From the NCBI GenBank assembly GCA_003233305.1, contig QILI01000062.1:1-47630 (forward strand): a stretch of DNA of 47,630 bases, given 5' to 3'. Both the position numbers and the translations under genes were made by a program. The notes beneath the pieces were generated by a model. That model saw only the letters and a list, made by a program, of their open reading frames with translations. It had not been told where the DNA came from and did not search any database. Shown piece by piece: positions 28,634 through 37,309 of this stretch. Positions within the stretch are counted from its first letter, which is position 1. Each line of letters opens with the position of its first letter. This DNA comes from Mizugakiibacter sp. (GTDB taxonomy: Bacteria > Pseudomonadota > Gammaproteobacteria > Xanthomonadales > Rhodanobacteraceae).

Positions 28634-31171
28634 ATGCCTACCTCGTTCCCCGTCAAAGAGGCCAACACGCCATGGAACCTGCGCGTGCTGGCCCGCCTGC
28701 TGCGCTCTTGGGTACGTATCAAGCGCGATCCGGTCGAACCCGCGCAGCAGCTTGATATCGATCATCCGGTGGTATACGTCATCGAACGCCACGGCCTGTC
28801 CGACCTGCTGATTCTTGACGAGGCTTGCCGTGAAGCCGGCATGCCCTCACCGCTGCAGACCTCATCCGATCTGCCCGGCCGCCGACGTCGGCCGATCCTG
28901 GCACTTAGTCCGCGCCGTGGTCTATTCAGGCCTTACCGACGGTTTGCTAATCGCGACACGGTATTGCTATATCTGCGCGCTCTGGCCAGCCACAGCACGG
29001 CCGATATACAGCTGCAACCTGTTGCCATCTATGTCGGCCGAGCCCCCAATCGCAGCAGCGGCTGGTTCCGGGTGCTATTCAGCGAAAACTGGGTAGTCGT
29101 AGGGCGGTTTCGGCGTCTGCTGGCACTGCTACTCAATGGCCGCGACACCATTGTGCACTTCTCTCCACCCATGTCCTTGCGCAGCCTGCTCGAAGAACAG
29201 GATGAACTTCCCGATCCGCGTATGGCCCGCAAAGTACTGCGTATCCTTCGTGTTCATCTACGCCGCGTACGCAGTGCCGTCATCGGCCCGGATCTATCCC
29301 ATCGGCGTACCGTGGTCGATGTAGTACTAGCCAGCAAAAGGGTCCAGGCCGCTATTTCCCAGGCCAGCCAGCGCAAAAATATCCGCCACCGGGTTGCCTG
29401 GCATAGAGCTCAAACCTATGCCCGGGAGATCGCAGCCGATTACTCACCCCCGGTCGTCCGCTCAGCATCGTTTCTGTTAAGTGGTTTCTGGAACCGCTTG
29501 TTCGATGGCATCGGCATGCACCATTTTGACTCACTGCGGGCCGCTGCTCCCGGCCATGAAGTCATTTATGTACCCTGCCATCGTAGTCATGCCGATTACC
29601 TGCTGCTCAGCTATCAGCTGTATCAAAATGGGCTGGTACCGCCGCATATTGCTGCCGGAATCAATCTGAACTTGCCATTACTCGGGCGGATTCTACGCCG
29701 TGGTGGGGCCTTCTTTCTGCGCCGCAGTTTCAAGGCCAACGCACTGTATTCCAATGTATTCTCCGCCTATGTAGACCAGCTTTTCCAACGTGGGGTGGCC
29801 ATGGAATATTTTGTCGAGGGGGGTCGCTCGCGTACCGGCCGCCTGCTGCCGCCCCGTGGTGGCATGCTGGCCATCACGGTACGCGCTTTCCTGCGTTCAC
29901 CTCATCGCCCGGTACTGTTTCAACCGGTATATATCGGCTATGAAAAATTGATGGAAGGAGCAAGCTACAGCGGCGAACTCTCGGGCAAAGCCAAGAAAAA
30001 GGAATCCCTGCTGGGACTTTTCAGCATATTTAAGGTACTACGCGAGCACTATGGTCGGGTCACCCTGAATTTCGGTGAACCGATTCTACTAAAGGAAATG
30101 CTCGACCAGCATGCCCCGCAATGGCGTGAGGCACACGGTAACGATGACGAACGACCGGTATGGTTTCCCAGCTTAATCAACACACTGGCCGAACGTATCC
30201 AGGTCGAAATCAACCGTGCTGCTGATGCTAATCCAATTAATTTGCTGGCCCTGTGCATGCTGGCCACGCCCAAGCACGCTCTGGCGGAACAGGATCTTAT
30301 TGCCCAGATCAGGCTCTATCAAACGCAGTTTACCGAATTACCCTATTCCGACCGAGTAACACTGACAGCGAGTTCACCCTCCGATATTGTCGCTTACGGA
30401 GAAAAGATGGGCTGGATCCGGCGCATCCGCCATCCACTCGGCGATGTGCTGATGTGTGAAGGCGACCAGGCCGTACTGCTGAGCTACTTCCGCAATAACG
30501 TGCTGCATCTGGTGGTACCGGCCGCCTGGATCGCCGCCTGCTTTTTAAATGAACGGCGGATGGCAAAACAATCGATCCTGCGTTTGGGCCGTCTGGTCTA
30601 TCCGTTCATTCGTGCCGAGCTGTTTTTGCCCTGGGACGACAACGGCTTCACAGCCAAACTGGAAGCTACCATTGATTTTCTGGTGCAGCATAATTTTCTC
30701 CAGTCTCACGGTGGCGGTCGTGTGCTCGAGCGCGCTGCAGGCCAGGATCCAAGTGCTTACCAGCTACGGGTCCTGGCCCACAGCCTGCTGCAAACCTTCG
30801 AGCGCTATTACATCGCCCTCGCGGCGCTGGTCAAGGCGGGGACAGGGACCCTGACGGCCCTGGAGCTGGAAAGAATCTGTGTGCTAACCGCACAAAGACT
30901 GTCGTTGTTACAACAACTGACCGCACCGGAATTCTTTGATAAATCTCTGTTTCGGGGTTTTATTCAGCAGCTCCGCAGCAGCGGGGTGATTACCCCGGAT
31001 GCGCAGGGCAAGCTGGACTTCGCCCCCGAACTGGCGGTCATCGTCGATGAGGCTGGAGTAATCCTCACCCGCAGCGTACGCGAGGCTATTCTCAAGCTGG
31101 CGCCCGGGGAAACTTTACCGGATACATCTTCGACATCGAACGGTCCAGGCCAAACCTCGGACCAGAAATGA
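28634..31171 (+). CDS. plsB: Glycerol-3-phosphate acyltransferase PlsB
   Basis: An 845-residue inner-membrane enzyme performing the first acylation of glycerol-3-phosphate. The catalytic HxxxxD motif is HRSHAD (His316, Asp321), followed by block II GGAFFLRRSF, block III FVEGGRSRTGR with the substrate Gly-Arg residues, and block IV FQPVYIGYEK. The N- and C-terminal extensions are those of the full-length PlsB family (E. coli 807). Substrate comes from GpsA encoded upstream. Convergent with pgk, only 13 bases apart. Confidence 0.96.
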   Translation: MPTSFPVKEANTPWNLRVLARLLRSWVRIKRDPVEPAQQLDIDHPVVYVIERHGLSDLLILDEACREAGMPSPLQTSSDLPGRRRRPILALSPRRGLFRPYRRFANRDTVLLYLRALASHSTADIQLQPVAIYVGRAPNRSSGWFRVLFSENWVVVGRFRRLLALLLNGRDTIVHFSPPMSLRSLLEEQDELPDPRMARKVLRILRVHLRRVRSAVIGPDLSHRRTVVDVVLASKRVQAAISQASQRKNIRHRVAWHRAQTYAREIAADYSPPVVRSASFLLSGFWNRLFDGIGMHHFDSLRAAAPGHEVIYVPCHRSHADYLLLSYQLYQNGLVPPHIAAGINLNLPLLGRILRRGGAFFLRRSFKANALYSNVFSAYVDQLFQRGVAMEYFVEGGRSRTGRLLPPRGGMLAITVRAFLRSPHRPVLFQPVYIGYEKLMEGASYSGELSGKAKKKESLLGLFSIFKVLREHYGRVTLNFGEPILLKEMLDQHAPQWREAHGNDDERPVWFPSLINTLAERIQVEINRAADANPINLLALCMLATPKHALAEQDLIAQIRLYQTQFTELPYSDRVTLTASSPSDIVAYGEKMGWIRRIRHPLGDVLMCEGDQAVLLSYFRNNVLHLVVPAAWIAACFLNERRMAKQSILRLGRLVYPFIRAELFLPWDDNGFTAKLEATIDFLVQHNFLQSHGGGRVLERAAGQDPSAYQLRVLAHSLLQTFERYYIALAALVKAGTGTLTALELERICVLTAQRLSLLQQLTAPEFFDKSLFRGFIQQLRSSGVITPDAQGKLDFAPELAVIVDEAGVILTRSVREAILKLAPGETLPDTSSTSNGPGQTSDQK

Positions 31172-31184
31172 GCAATGCAGGACA

Positions 31185-32363
31185 TCAGTCTTTGGCACGA
31201 GATTCCAGTGCGGCCACAGCGGGCAGGGTCTTGCCCTCCAGAAATTCGAGAAACGCCCCGCCACCGGTAGAAACATAGTCGATGCGTTCGGCGATACCAT
31301 ATTTGTCCGCGGCAGCCAGAGTATCACCGCCACCGGCAATCGAAAAAGCCTTAGCTCCGGCAATGGCCTGGGCCAAAACTTCGGTGCCCTTGCCGAAGGC
31401 ATCGAATTCAAATACCCCGACTGGGCCGTTCCAGACCACGGTGCCCGCTGCGGCGATCCGTTTGGCATAATCCGCAGCCGTCTGCGGGCCGATATCAAGA
31501 ATCATCTCTGTAGACTTGATGGCCTCAAGCCGTTTCACGGTGGGCGTAGCCTCTGCACTGAAAGCCGGGGCAACCACCACATCGCTGGGTATCGGCAATG
31601 CGGTACCGCAGGCCTGGGCCTGAGCGAGGATCTGCCGGGCCGCGTCGAGCAGATCCGGCTCGTATAGCGAAGCCCCCACCTCGTACCCCATGGCAGCAAT
31701 AAAGGTATTGGCAATGCCGCCCCCGACAATCAGCTGGTCGACCTTGGTCAATAAGTTTCGTAGCAAGGTCAGCTTGGTCGATACTTTGGAGCCGCCAACA
31801 ATAGCCAGAAGCGGCCTGGCCGGTGCCTGCAAAACGCGGCCCAGAGCATCCAGTTCTGCAGCCAGAAGAGGTCCCGCACAAGCTGTAGGTGCCACCTGGA
31901 TCACCCCGTGGGTGGATGCCTGGGCCCGATGTGCCGTACCGAATGCATCCATCACGAAAATCTCACACAAGGCCGCATAGCGGCGAGCAAGAGCCGGATC
32001 GTCGGCCTTCTCACCTATATTCATGCGGCAGTTCTCCAACAGCACGACGGCACCCGGCTGTACCGTCACCCCATCAAGGTAATCGCGCAGCAAGGGTACC
32101 GGCTGGGCCAGTTCCCGACTGAGCCAGGCCGCTACCGGAGCCAGCGATTCGCTGGCTGCAAAGACCCCCTCCCGGGGCCGGCCCCGGTGTGCCAGCACCA
32201 TTACCGCCGCTCCAGCATCGCGGGCTTTTTGCAGTGTCGGCAAGGCCGCAGCAAGACGCTGGGTCGAAGTTATACGGCCGTTTTCGATGGGCACATTGAG
32301 ATCTTCGCGGATCAAGACACGACGGTTATGAAGATCGCAATTCGACATACGCAGAAAGGACAT
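31185..32363 (-). CDS. pgk: Phosphoglycerate kinase
   Basis: A 392-residue glycolytic and gluconeogenic enzyme; in an autotroph it would also serve the Calvin cycle. [17 protein letters not shown], the [30 protein letters not shown] block and the nucleotide site GGGDTLAA near the C-terminus are conserved. I start at ATG 32363 (MSFLRMSNC), with CAGGAT seven bases upstream; the ORF runs 97 codons further but has no related sequence. No other Calvin or glycolytic gene is adjacent. It is divergent from the glutathione-transferase gene. Confidence 0.96.
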   Translation of the reverse strand: MSFLRMSNCDLHNRRVLIREDLNVPIENGRITSTQRLAAALPTLQKARDAGAAVMVLAHRGRPREGVFAASESLAPVAAWLSRELAQPVPLLRDYLDGVTVQPGAVVLLENCRMNIGEKADDPALARRYAALCEIFVMDAFGTAHRAQASTHGVIQVAPTACAGPLLAAELDALGRVLQAPARPLLAIVGGSKVSTKLTLLRNLLTKVDQLIVGGGIANTFIAAMGYEVGASLYEPDLLDAARQILAQAQACGTALPIPSDVVVAPAFSAEATPTVKRLEAIKSTEMILDIGPQTAADYAKRIAAAGTVVWNGPVGVFEFDAFGKGTEVLAQAIAGAKAFSIAGGGDTLAAADKYGIAERIDYVSTGGGAFLEFLEGKTLPAVAALESRAKD

Positions 32364-32573
32364 GCTCAAATCCTGGTGAGGAAACGTAACTTGATGGCAA
32401 CAGATGATCCAGACCTCTATAAAGGCCTGGCCGCTGCGGGCACCCAGCAATTCTACAGCCCGCATCGTGAAGGGTATCCGTCCCCGCCGCCAAGAGCCCT
32501 CTATAACCCGGTTTCGACGCCGCGGCGACGGCGCGTTACTCTTGGCACCAACAGTTCGGTCCGAGGGATGGAT

Positions 32574-33242
32574 ATGAGCGGTGAATTGATTCTCTACAGT
32601 TACTGGCGCTCCAGCGCCGCTTATCGGGTTCGTATCGCCCTGAATCTCAAACAACTACCCTATGCCTTGCGGACGGTGAGTTTGGTTCAGAATGGCGGCG
32701 AACAGCATAGTGCAGCATACCGTCGACTCAATCCGCAAGGTCTGGTTCCGGTGCTGCTGGATGGAGAAAGGGTGTTCCGCCAATCGCTGGCGATTATCGA
32801 ATATCTCGAAGACGCCTACGATGGCGAACTCCAACTGCTGCCATCGCTGGCACGAGACCGCGCCCGGGTTCGCGCACTGGCCCAAATGATCGCCTGTGAT
32901 ATTCATCCCTTAGGTAACCAACGGGTCTTGCAGTATCTCGATCGCGAGTTCAGCACCCCCGAAGTTGAGCGCCAGCGCTGGATGTTGCACTGGATCAAGA
33001 TCGGCTTCGATGCCCTGGAGCCACTGCTGCATGATCATCCCGCCGTGGGCCTGTTCTGTGAAGCCGATGTACCGGGACTGGCGGACTGCTGCCTGGTACC
33101 GCAGGTCTACAACGCCTACCGCTGGGGTCTGGACATGCAAGCTTATCCGATAATTCGGCGTATTCATGCGGCCTGCATGGAACTGCAAGCCTTTCAGCAC
33201 GCCGTCCCCGAAGCGCAACCCGATGCGCCACAGCAAAACTAA
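32574..33242 (+). CDS. maiA: Zeta-class glutathione S-transferase / maleylacetoacetate isomerase
   Basis: A 222-residue cytosolic protein with an N-terminal thioredoxin domain ([20 protein letters not shown]) and a C-terminal helical domain. The active-site Ser13-Ser14 motif is followed by Ala where eukaryotic zeta enzymes have Cys; SSAAYRVR is usual in bacterial members. GLVPVLLDG and [11 protein letters not shown] bind glutathione. No tyrosine-degradation genes are nearby, so the isomerase role is assigned by family only. The ORF extends over pgk, but GAGGG six bases before ATG 32574 sets the start. Confidence 0.88.
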   Translation: MSGELILYSYWRSSAAYRVRIALNLKQLPYALRTVSLVQNGGEQHSAAYRRLNPQGLVPVLLDGERVFRQSLAIIEYLEDAYDGELQLLPSLARDRARVRALAQMIACDIHPLGNQRVLQYLDREFSTPEVERQRWMLHWIKIGFDALEPLLHDHPAVGLFCEADVPGLADCCLVPQVYNAYRWGLDMQAYPIIRRIHAACMELQAFQHAVPEAQPDAPQQN

Positions 33243-33265
33243 ACGTAACCACAGCTGGAACCGGC

Positions 33266-34381
33266 TCAGAATCCGGTTCCGAAAGCATCCTCATTGGTGG
33301 AAAGTTCATTGCTGTCACTACCGGCTTCAGCAAGACGGATACGCAAAGCCAGGCCATCGCGCGAGTCGGCTTTGGATAGTGCTTCTTCAAGTTCGATCTT
33401 GCCTTCGTGGTACAACCTGAACAGCGATTGATCGAAGGTGTGCATACCTTCATGCAGGCTGCGTTCCATCGCCGGTTTGATCTCGTGCACCTCACCACGA
33501 CGCAGCAAGTCACGGATGTGAGGCGTGTTGATCAGTACCTCGGTCGCCGGTAAGCGGTGTCCGTCCATACCGGTCACCAGACGCTGACTGATCACTGATT
33601 TGAGATTCAGCGCCAGGTTCATGAGGATGTTCTTGTGCGCCACATCGATGAAAAAATTGAGAATACGTTCAATCGTCTGGTCGGCGTTGTTGGAATGCAA
33701 GGTGGCCAAACAGATATGTCCGGTCTCAGAAAAGGTGATCGCAGCCTCCATGGTCTTTTGATCACGGATCTCACCGATCATGATCACATCGGGAGCCTCA
33801 CGCATCGCATTCTTCAGCGCTTCGTGATAACTGTGGGTATCTAAGCCCACTTCACGCTGGTTAACGATAGATTTCTGATGCCGATGCAGGTACTCAATCG
33901 GATCCTCGATCGTCAGAATGTGGCCTGGTGCTTGTTGGTTACGATAGTTAATCATCGAGGCTAGGGTGGTGGATTTGCCTGATCCGGTGGCCCCTACCAC
34001 CAGGATCAGGCCACGCGGTACCATGATTAACTCCTTGAACACGGCAGGCAGGCCTAAAGATTCGATAGAGGGAATTTGATGCTTGATTGCCCGTATCACC
34101 ATGCCAACCTCGCCACGCTGTTTGAATACGTTGACCCGGAATCGGCCGGCACCTTTGACGGCAATGGCCATGTTCATTTCCAGGTCGCGCTCGAATTGCG
34201 GCACCTGGCCTTCATCCATCAGTGAGTAGGCAATCTTCTTGACCATGCCACCAGGCAGACCGGTGTTGCCCAGCGGATACAGTTTGCCCTCGACCTTGAT
34301 GTTTACCGGCGCACCGGTACTGAGAAACATATCCGATGCGCCCTTGTCGACCATCAGTTTGAGGAAATAGCCAATATCCAT
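33266..34381 (-). CDS. pilU: Type IV pilus retraction ATPase PilU
   Basis: A 371-residue hexameric ATPase. The PilU-like N-terminus MDIGYFLKLMVDKGASDMFL precedes Walker A GATGSGKST (130-138), the Asp-box AMREAPDVIMIGEIRD and the His-box ETGHICLATLHSNNADQ. PilU works with PilT to depolymerise pili for twitching. I start at ATG 34381, with GCGGAC upstream; ATG 34396 and the longer ORF start are alternatives. No pilT lies on its right, where the next gene is a divergent lipoprotein. Confidence 0.92.
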   Translation of the reverse strand: MDIGYFLKLMVDKGASDMFLSTGAPVNIKVEGKLYPLGNTGLPGGMVKKIAYSLMDEGQVPQFERDLEMNMAIAVKGAGRFRVNVFKQRGEVGMVIRAIKHQIPSIESLGLPAVFKELIMVPRGLILVVGATGSGKSTTLASMINYRNQQAPGHILTIEDPIEYLHRHQKSIVNQREVGLDTHSYHEALKNAMREAPDVIMIGEIRDQKTMEAAITFSETGHICLATLHSNNADQTIERILNFFIDVAHKNILMNLALNLKSVISQRLVTGMDGHRLPATEVLINTPHIRDLLRRGEVHEIKPAMERSLHEGMHTFDQSLFRLYHEGKIELEEALSKADSRDGLALRIRLAEAGSDSNELSTNEDAFGTGF

Positions 34382-34453
34382 GGGTAATGTCCGCATTGCT
34401 AATTGGGGGGTTCCTGACGAGAATAGATCCTGTCCCGTCAAAATTCACTGTTT

Positions 34454-34867
34454 ATGGCACGCATCCCAACAAAAATCCATGTCGTACTGCTCGGTATAGG
34501 GCTTACAGCACTGGCCGGCTGTGCCAGTACCCCACCTCCGAACAGTGCCATGACCCAGGCTCGGCAGATGTTAGCCGCTGCGCGTGCCGTACAGGCAACC
34601 GTATTTGCACCGCTCGAACTGGGTGAGGCCCAGGCCAAATTTAACTTCGCCCAACAGGCTCTGGCAAAACAGGCTTATGAGCAGGCCCGGATGCTGGCCA
34701 ACGAAGCAGAAGTCACTGCGGAACTGGCCCGGGCTCGCTCGCGTCTGAAGGACATGCAGCACAAGATTCAAATGCAACGTACGGAAAATACCCGCTTACG
34801 TCGGGAACTTCTCGGTAGAAATTCGCCATCCTCATCCGATGCTACAAAGTCTGGAGGTGGAGCATGA
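34454..34867 (+). CDS. DUF4398-type lipoprotein
   Basis: A 137-residue exported lipoprotein. A signal peptide ends LTALAG-Cys23. The remainder is a helical domain with AMTQARQMLAAARAVQATVFAPLELGEAQAKFNFAQQALAKQAYEQARMLANEAEV, the DUF4398 pattern, then a charged coiled coil and Ser-rich tail. It overlaps the next gene's start by four bases (ATGA, 34864-34867), so the two are coupled. In other proteobacteria DUF4398 proteins are commonly paired with OmpA-type proteins; their joint function is unknown. Confidence 0.82.
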   Translation: MARIPTKIHVVLLGIGLTALAGCASTPPPNSAMTQARQMLAAARAVQATVFAPLELGEAQAKFNFAQQALAKQAYEQARMLANEAEVTAELARARSRLKDMQHKIQMQRTENTRLRRELLGRNSPSSSDATKSGGGA

Positions 34868-35835
34868 AAAAGCTTGCTTTTTTGCTGGCCATGATAATGC
34901 TCACTACGAGTGCCATCGCCGCTAAGGCCCCCGATCCGCTGGTTCTGCAATGGCAGGCCAAGCTGCAACAACTCGCCCAGAGTCCTACGCTCAGTACCTA
35001 CGCTCTCAGCATGCGGGTTCGTGCAGAAGAGGCTCTGGAGCAACTGCGCAACGCTGGAGAAAAGCAGCGCGCCTACTGGCAGTACATGACCGGCAAACGC
35101 GTGGCTCTGGCTTATGCCGAAGCCCGGCTTGAGGCTGCGCGCAATCAATTCTTCAAGCTGCAGCAGAAACGTGACGGAATCCTGCTACAGGCCACTCGCA
35201 AGAATGCCAATGCGGTACGCCTCGAACTGGCCCGCGAGCGCCTGCAAAATGCCGTAGCCAATGAGCAAACCCACCGCCTGCAGGCTCAAAGTCAGAACTA
35301 TGCCGACCAGGCGCAACAGGCGCAACAGGTCGCACAACAAGCGCAACAGGCTGCACAACAGGCCGGCCAACTCGCCGCCGCCCAGGAGCATGCCGCTAAA
35401 CTGGCCCGGCGTGAAGCCCGCTTAGCCATCGCCGCAGTTCGGGTCATGCGGACTCAACTCGACCATCTCGCCGCCTCACAAGGCACACAGGGCATGCAAA
35501 TGACCCTGGGGGATTATGCCTTTGCTTCCGGCCAGGCCGCGCTACGCCCACAGGCCCGGGCGCATCTCGGCAAGCTTATCCAGTTCGTAAAATCGGCCCC
35601 CAATAAGTCCATATTAGTAATCGGCTATACCGATTCGCGCGGCCAGCCAGCGGCCAATCTGGCGCTCTCTCGGGCCCGGGCTTTGGCAGTAGCGAAAACT
35701 CTTATCAATGCGGGTGTCAAAGCCGGCCGCATCCATGTCAAAGGACGCGGAGAGGCTAATCCGGTCGCTTCCAATCTGAACGCTGCCGGTCGGGCCAAGA
35801 ATCGCCGGGTAGTGGTGATTCTGAAAAAAACCTAG
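34864..35835 (+). CDS. OmpA-family peptidoglycan-binding protein with coiled-coil stalk
   Basis: A 323-residue exported protein. Signal peptide MKKLAFLLAMIMLTTSAIAA is followed by a long helical region rich in Ala, Gln and Arg, with a near-perfect QQAQQ(V/A)AQQ stretch around residues 149-166. The C-terminal 100 residues form an OmpA-like domain (GYTDSRG, LSRARALAVAKTLI, GRGEANPVASN, GRAKNRRVVVIL), which binds peptidoglycan. A Shine-Dalgarno-like GGAGGTGG precedes the ATG. With the upstream lipoprotein it probably links an outer envelope component to the cell wall; this is inferred. Confidence 0.88.
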   Translation: MKKLAFLLAMIMLTTSAIAAKAPDPLVLQWQAKLQQLAQSPTLSTYALSMRVRAEEALEQLRNAGEKQRAYWQYMTGKRVALAYAEARLEAARNQFFKLQQKRDGILLQATRKNANAVRLELARERLQNAVANEQTHRLQAQSQNYADQAQQAQQVAQQAQQAAQQAGQLAAAQEHAAKLARREARLAIAAVRVMRTQLDHLAASQGTQGMQMTLGDYAFASGQAALRPQARAHLGKLIQFVKSAPNKSILVIGYTDSRGQPAANLALSRARALAVAKTLINAGVKAGRIHVKGRGEANPVASNLNAAGRAKNRRVVVILKKT

Positions 35836-36209
35836 ACCGTCGTATTTTTTAACACCCGCCAACATTCTGAACCGCGTTACCTGGCTGAGCATGGTCATCT
35901 AGCCGGTAGCAGATCCCTGCTGATCCTTGGCAACCTGCACCGACATGGGGTATCGCATCGCCACTGATAACGGGATGCTAAATACCCGAGGTGGGCAAAC
36001 GGTTCTTGAAGTAACGGTGGCATTGAACCGGCGCCGATTTGTGGTTGGTACCGGCCCGTGGGTAGATGCCTCAATGATCGGCGCCACAATGACAGTGCGA
36101 GTTCATTTCATATTGCAGCCGGTGATTCCAAACCCCGCCCATTGAGGAAAGCTACCGTTGTCGGTTCCCAGCACTTGTATCCAACCCCACTTGCCTCCAG
36201 CATGAAGCC
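35836..36209. other. Intergenic region between the ompA-like gene and xerD
   Basis: No supported gene in 374 bases. Short ORFs occur on both strands (for example 35927-36145 plus), but they overlap one another, lack ribosome sites and match nothing I know. No tRNA fold or clear terminator was found. Confidence 0.4.
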
Positions 36210-37142
36210 ATGCCCAGATCGACCCGTATCGATACAGCACCTCCCATAGCCTCCGCAGATCAGACCGCCATCGATATTTTTATCGAACGGCTGTGGGCCG
36301 AGGATGGGCTGGCTCGTCACACCTTGGCTGCCTATCGTAGTGATTTGCAGGGCTTTTCCCGCTGGCTCGTACTACGCCACAGCAACCTACTCGAAGCTGA
36401 ACGCGAAGCCATTTTCGACTACCTCGCCGAACGGCTAGGGCAGGGACACAAGGCGCGCAGCAACGCCCGGCTCTTATCCAGCCTGAGACGGTTCTACAGG
36501 TCCAGGGCGCCTCACGTAGGAGGCATTGATCCAACAGCCCTGATTTCTGCACCAAAACTATCTCGGGGCTTACCCAAGGCACTGTCTGAAGTGGAAATAG
36601 AAGCCCTACTCATTGCTCCCGATCCGAACACGACGCTGGGTCTGCGTGACCGTACCTTGCTGGAACTTATGTATGCCTGCGGCTTGCGGGTAAGCGAATT
36701 GGTGCGACTTCCTTATGCTGCAGTCAACCTGCGCCAAGGCATCATCCGGGCCTATGGCAAAGGGGGTAAGGAGCGTTTAGTCCCCATCGGTGAAATCGCC
36801 CAGGATTGGCTCGAGCGCTACCTCCACGAAGCCCGCCCGGTGCTGGCCCGAGGTACCGCACCCGAAGCACTGTTGCTTACCCGGCTGGGGCGGGGAATGT
36901 CTCGGCAAATGGCCTGGTACCTGATCAAACGGCATGCCCAGACCGCCGGCATCCCCAGCTCACGAATCTCCCCGCACGTACTGCGGCATTCTTTTGCTAC
37001 TCACCTACTCAATCACGGTGCCGATCTTCGCACCTTGCAGATGCTGCTGGGCCACGCCAGCCTCAGTACTACGCAGATTTACACCATGGTGGCACGTGAA
37101 ACCCTCAAGCGCCTGCATGCTCGTCATCATCCCCGGGGCTAA
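36210..37142 (+). CDS. xerD: Site-specific tyrosine recombinase XerD
   Basis: A 310-residue recombinase that with XerC resolves chromosome dimers at dif. The SAM-like N-terminal domain (IDIFIERLWAEDGLARHTLAAYRSDL) is followed by the catalytic domain with all key residues: Arg160 in CGLRVSELV, Lys184 in GKGGKER, His256 and Arg259 in PHVLRHSFATHLL, His282 and nucleophile Tyr291 in LLGHASLSTTQIYT. Length is slightly over E. coli XerD (298). It is not next to integrase targets or phage genes, and the sequence fits housekeeping Xer rather than an integron. A hairpin follows the stop. Confidence 0.93.
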   Translation: MPRSTRIDTAPPIASADQTAIDIFIERLWAEDGLARHTLAAYRSDLQGFSRWLVLRHSNLLEAEREAIFDYLAERLGQGHKARSNARLLSSLRRFYRSRAPHVGGIDPTALISAPKLSRGLPKALSEVEIEALLIAPDPNTTLGLRDRTLLELMYACGLRVSELVRLPYAAVNLRQGIIRAYGKGGKERLVPIGEIAQDWLERYLHEARPVLARGTAPEALLLTRLGRGMSRQMAWYLIKRHAQTAGIPSSRISPHVLRHSFATHLLNHGADLRTLQMLLGHASLSTTQIYTMVARETLKRLHARHHPRG

Positions 37143-37172
37143 ACGACCGCGGCTTGCCGCATAGCGGTCGTT
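37142..37172 (+). terminator. Hairpin after xerD
   Basis: AACGACCGC (37142-37150) pairs perfectly with GCGGTCGTT (37164-37172) around a 13-base GC-rich loop, directly at the xerD stop. No T-tract follows, so it may be a weak terminator or an mRNA-protecting stem. Confidence 0.45.
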
Positions 37173-37267
37173 GGCTCTGGCAGGACACCGACTTGGGATT
37201 ATAGGACCCGGCCCTGCAACCGGGGTATGGGGAGCGTTCAGCCAGCTGTCTAGTCAAACAGAGTGAC

Positions 37268-37276
37268 TGCTACAAT
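37268..37276 (+). promoter_or_regulatory. Candidate extended -10 promoter of purL
   Basis: TGCTACAAT (TGN plus TACAAT, one mismatch to TATAAT) lies 34 bases before the purL ATG. No good -35 hexamer sits 16-18 bases upstream, which is tolerated in extended -10 promoters. The leader would be only about 25-30 bases. Confidence 0.45.
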
Positions 37277-37309
37277 GAATGGTCTTGTTACTGCAGTGCT
37301 GCGTTCCCC

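Noticed and set aside
31908-32573. Long N-terminal extension of the glutathione transferase
   Set aside because: It runs antisense through pgk and has no family similarity; the GST begins at 32574 with a good ribosome site.
32586-32639. Missing zeta-class Cys in the glutathione transferase active site
   Set aside because: The SSAAYRVR form with Ala is common in bacterial maleylacetoacetate isomerases, so it does not show loss of function.
35927-36145. 72-residue ORF between the ompA-like gene and xerD
   Set aside because: Competing ORFs on the opposite strand, no ribosome site and no known similarity.
37142-37309. Possible dif site near xerD
   Set aside because: No sequence resembling the two Xer arms with a central hexamer was found; the visible inverted repeat is a GC-rich hairpin.
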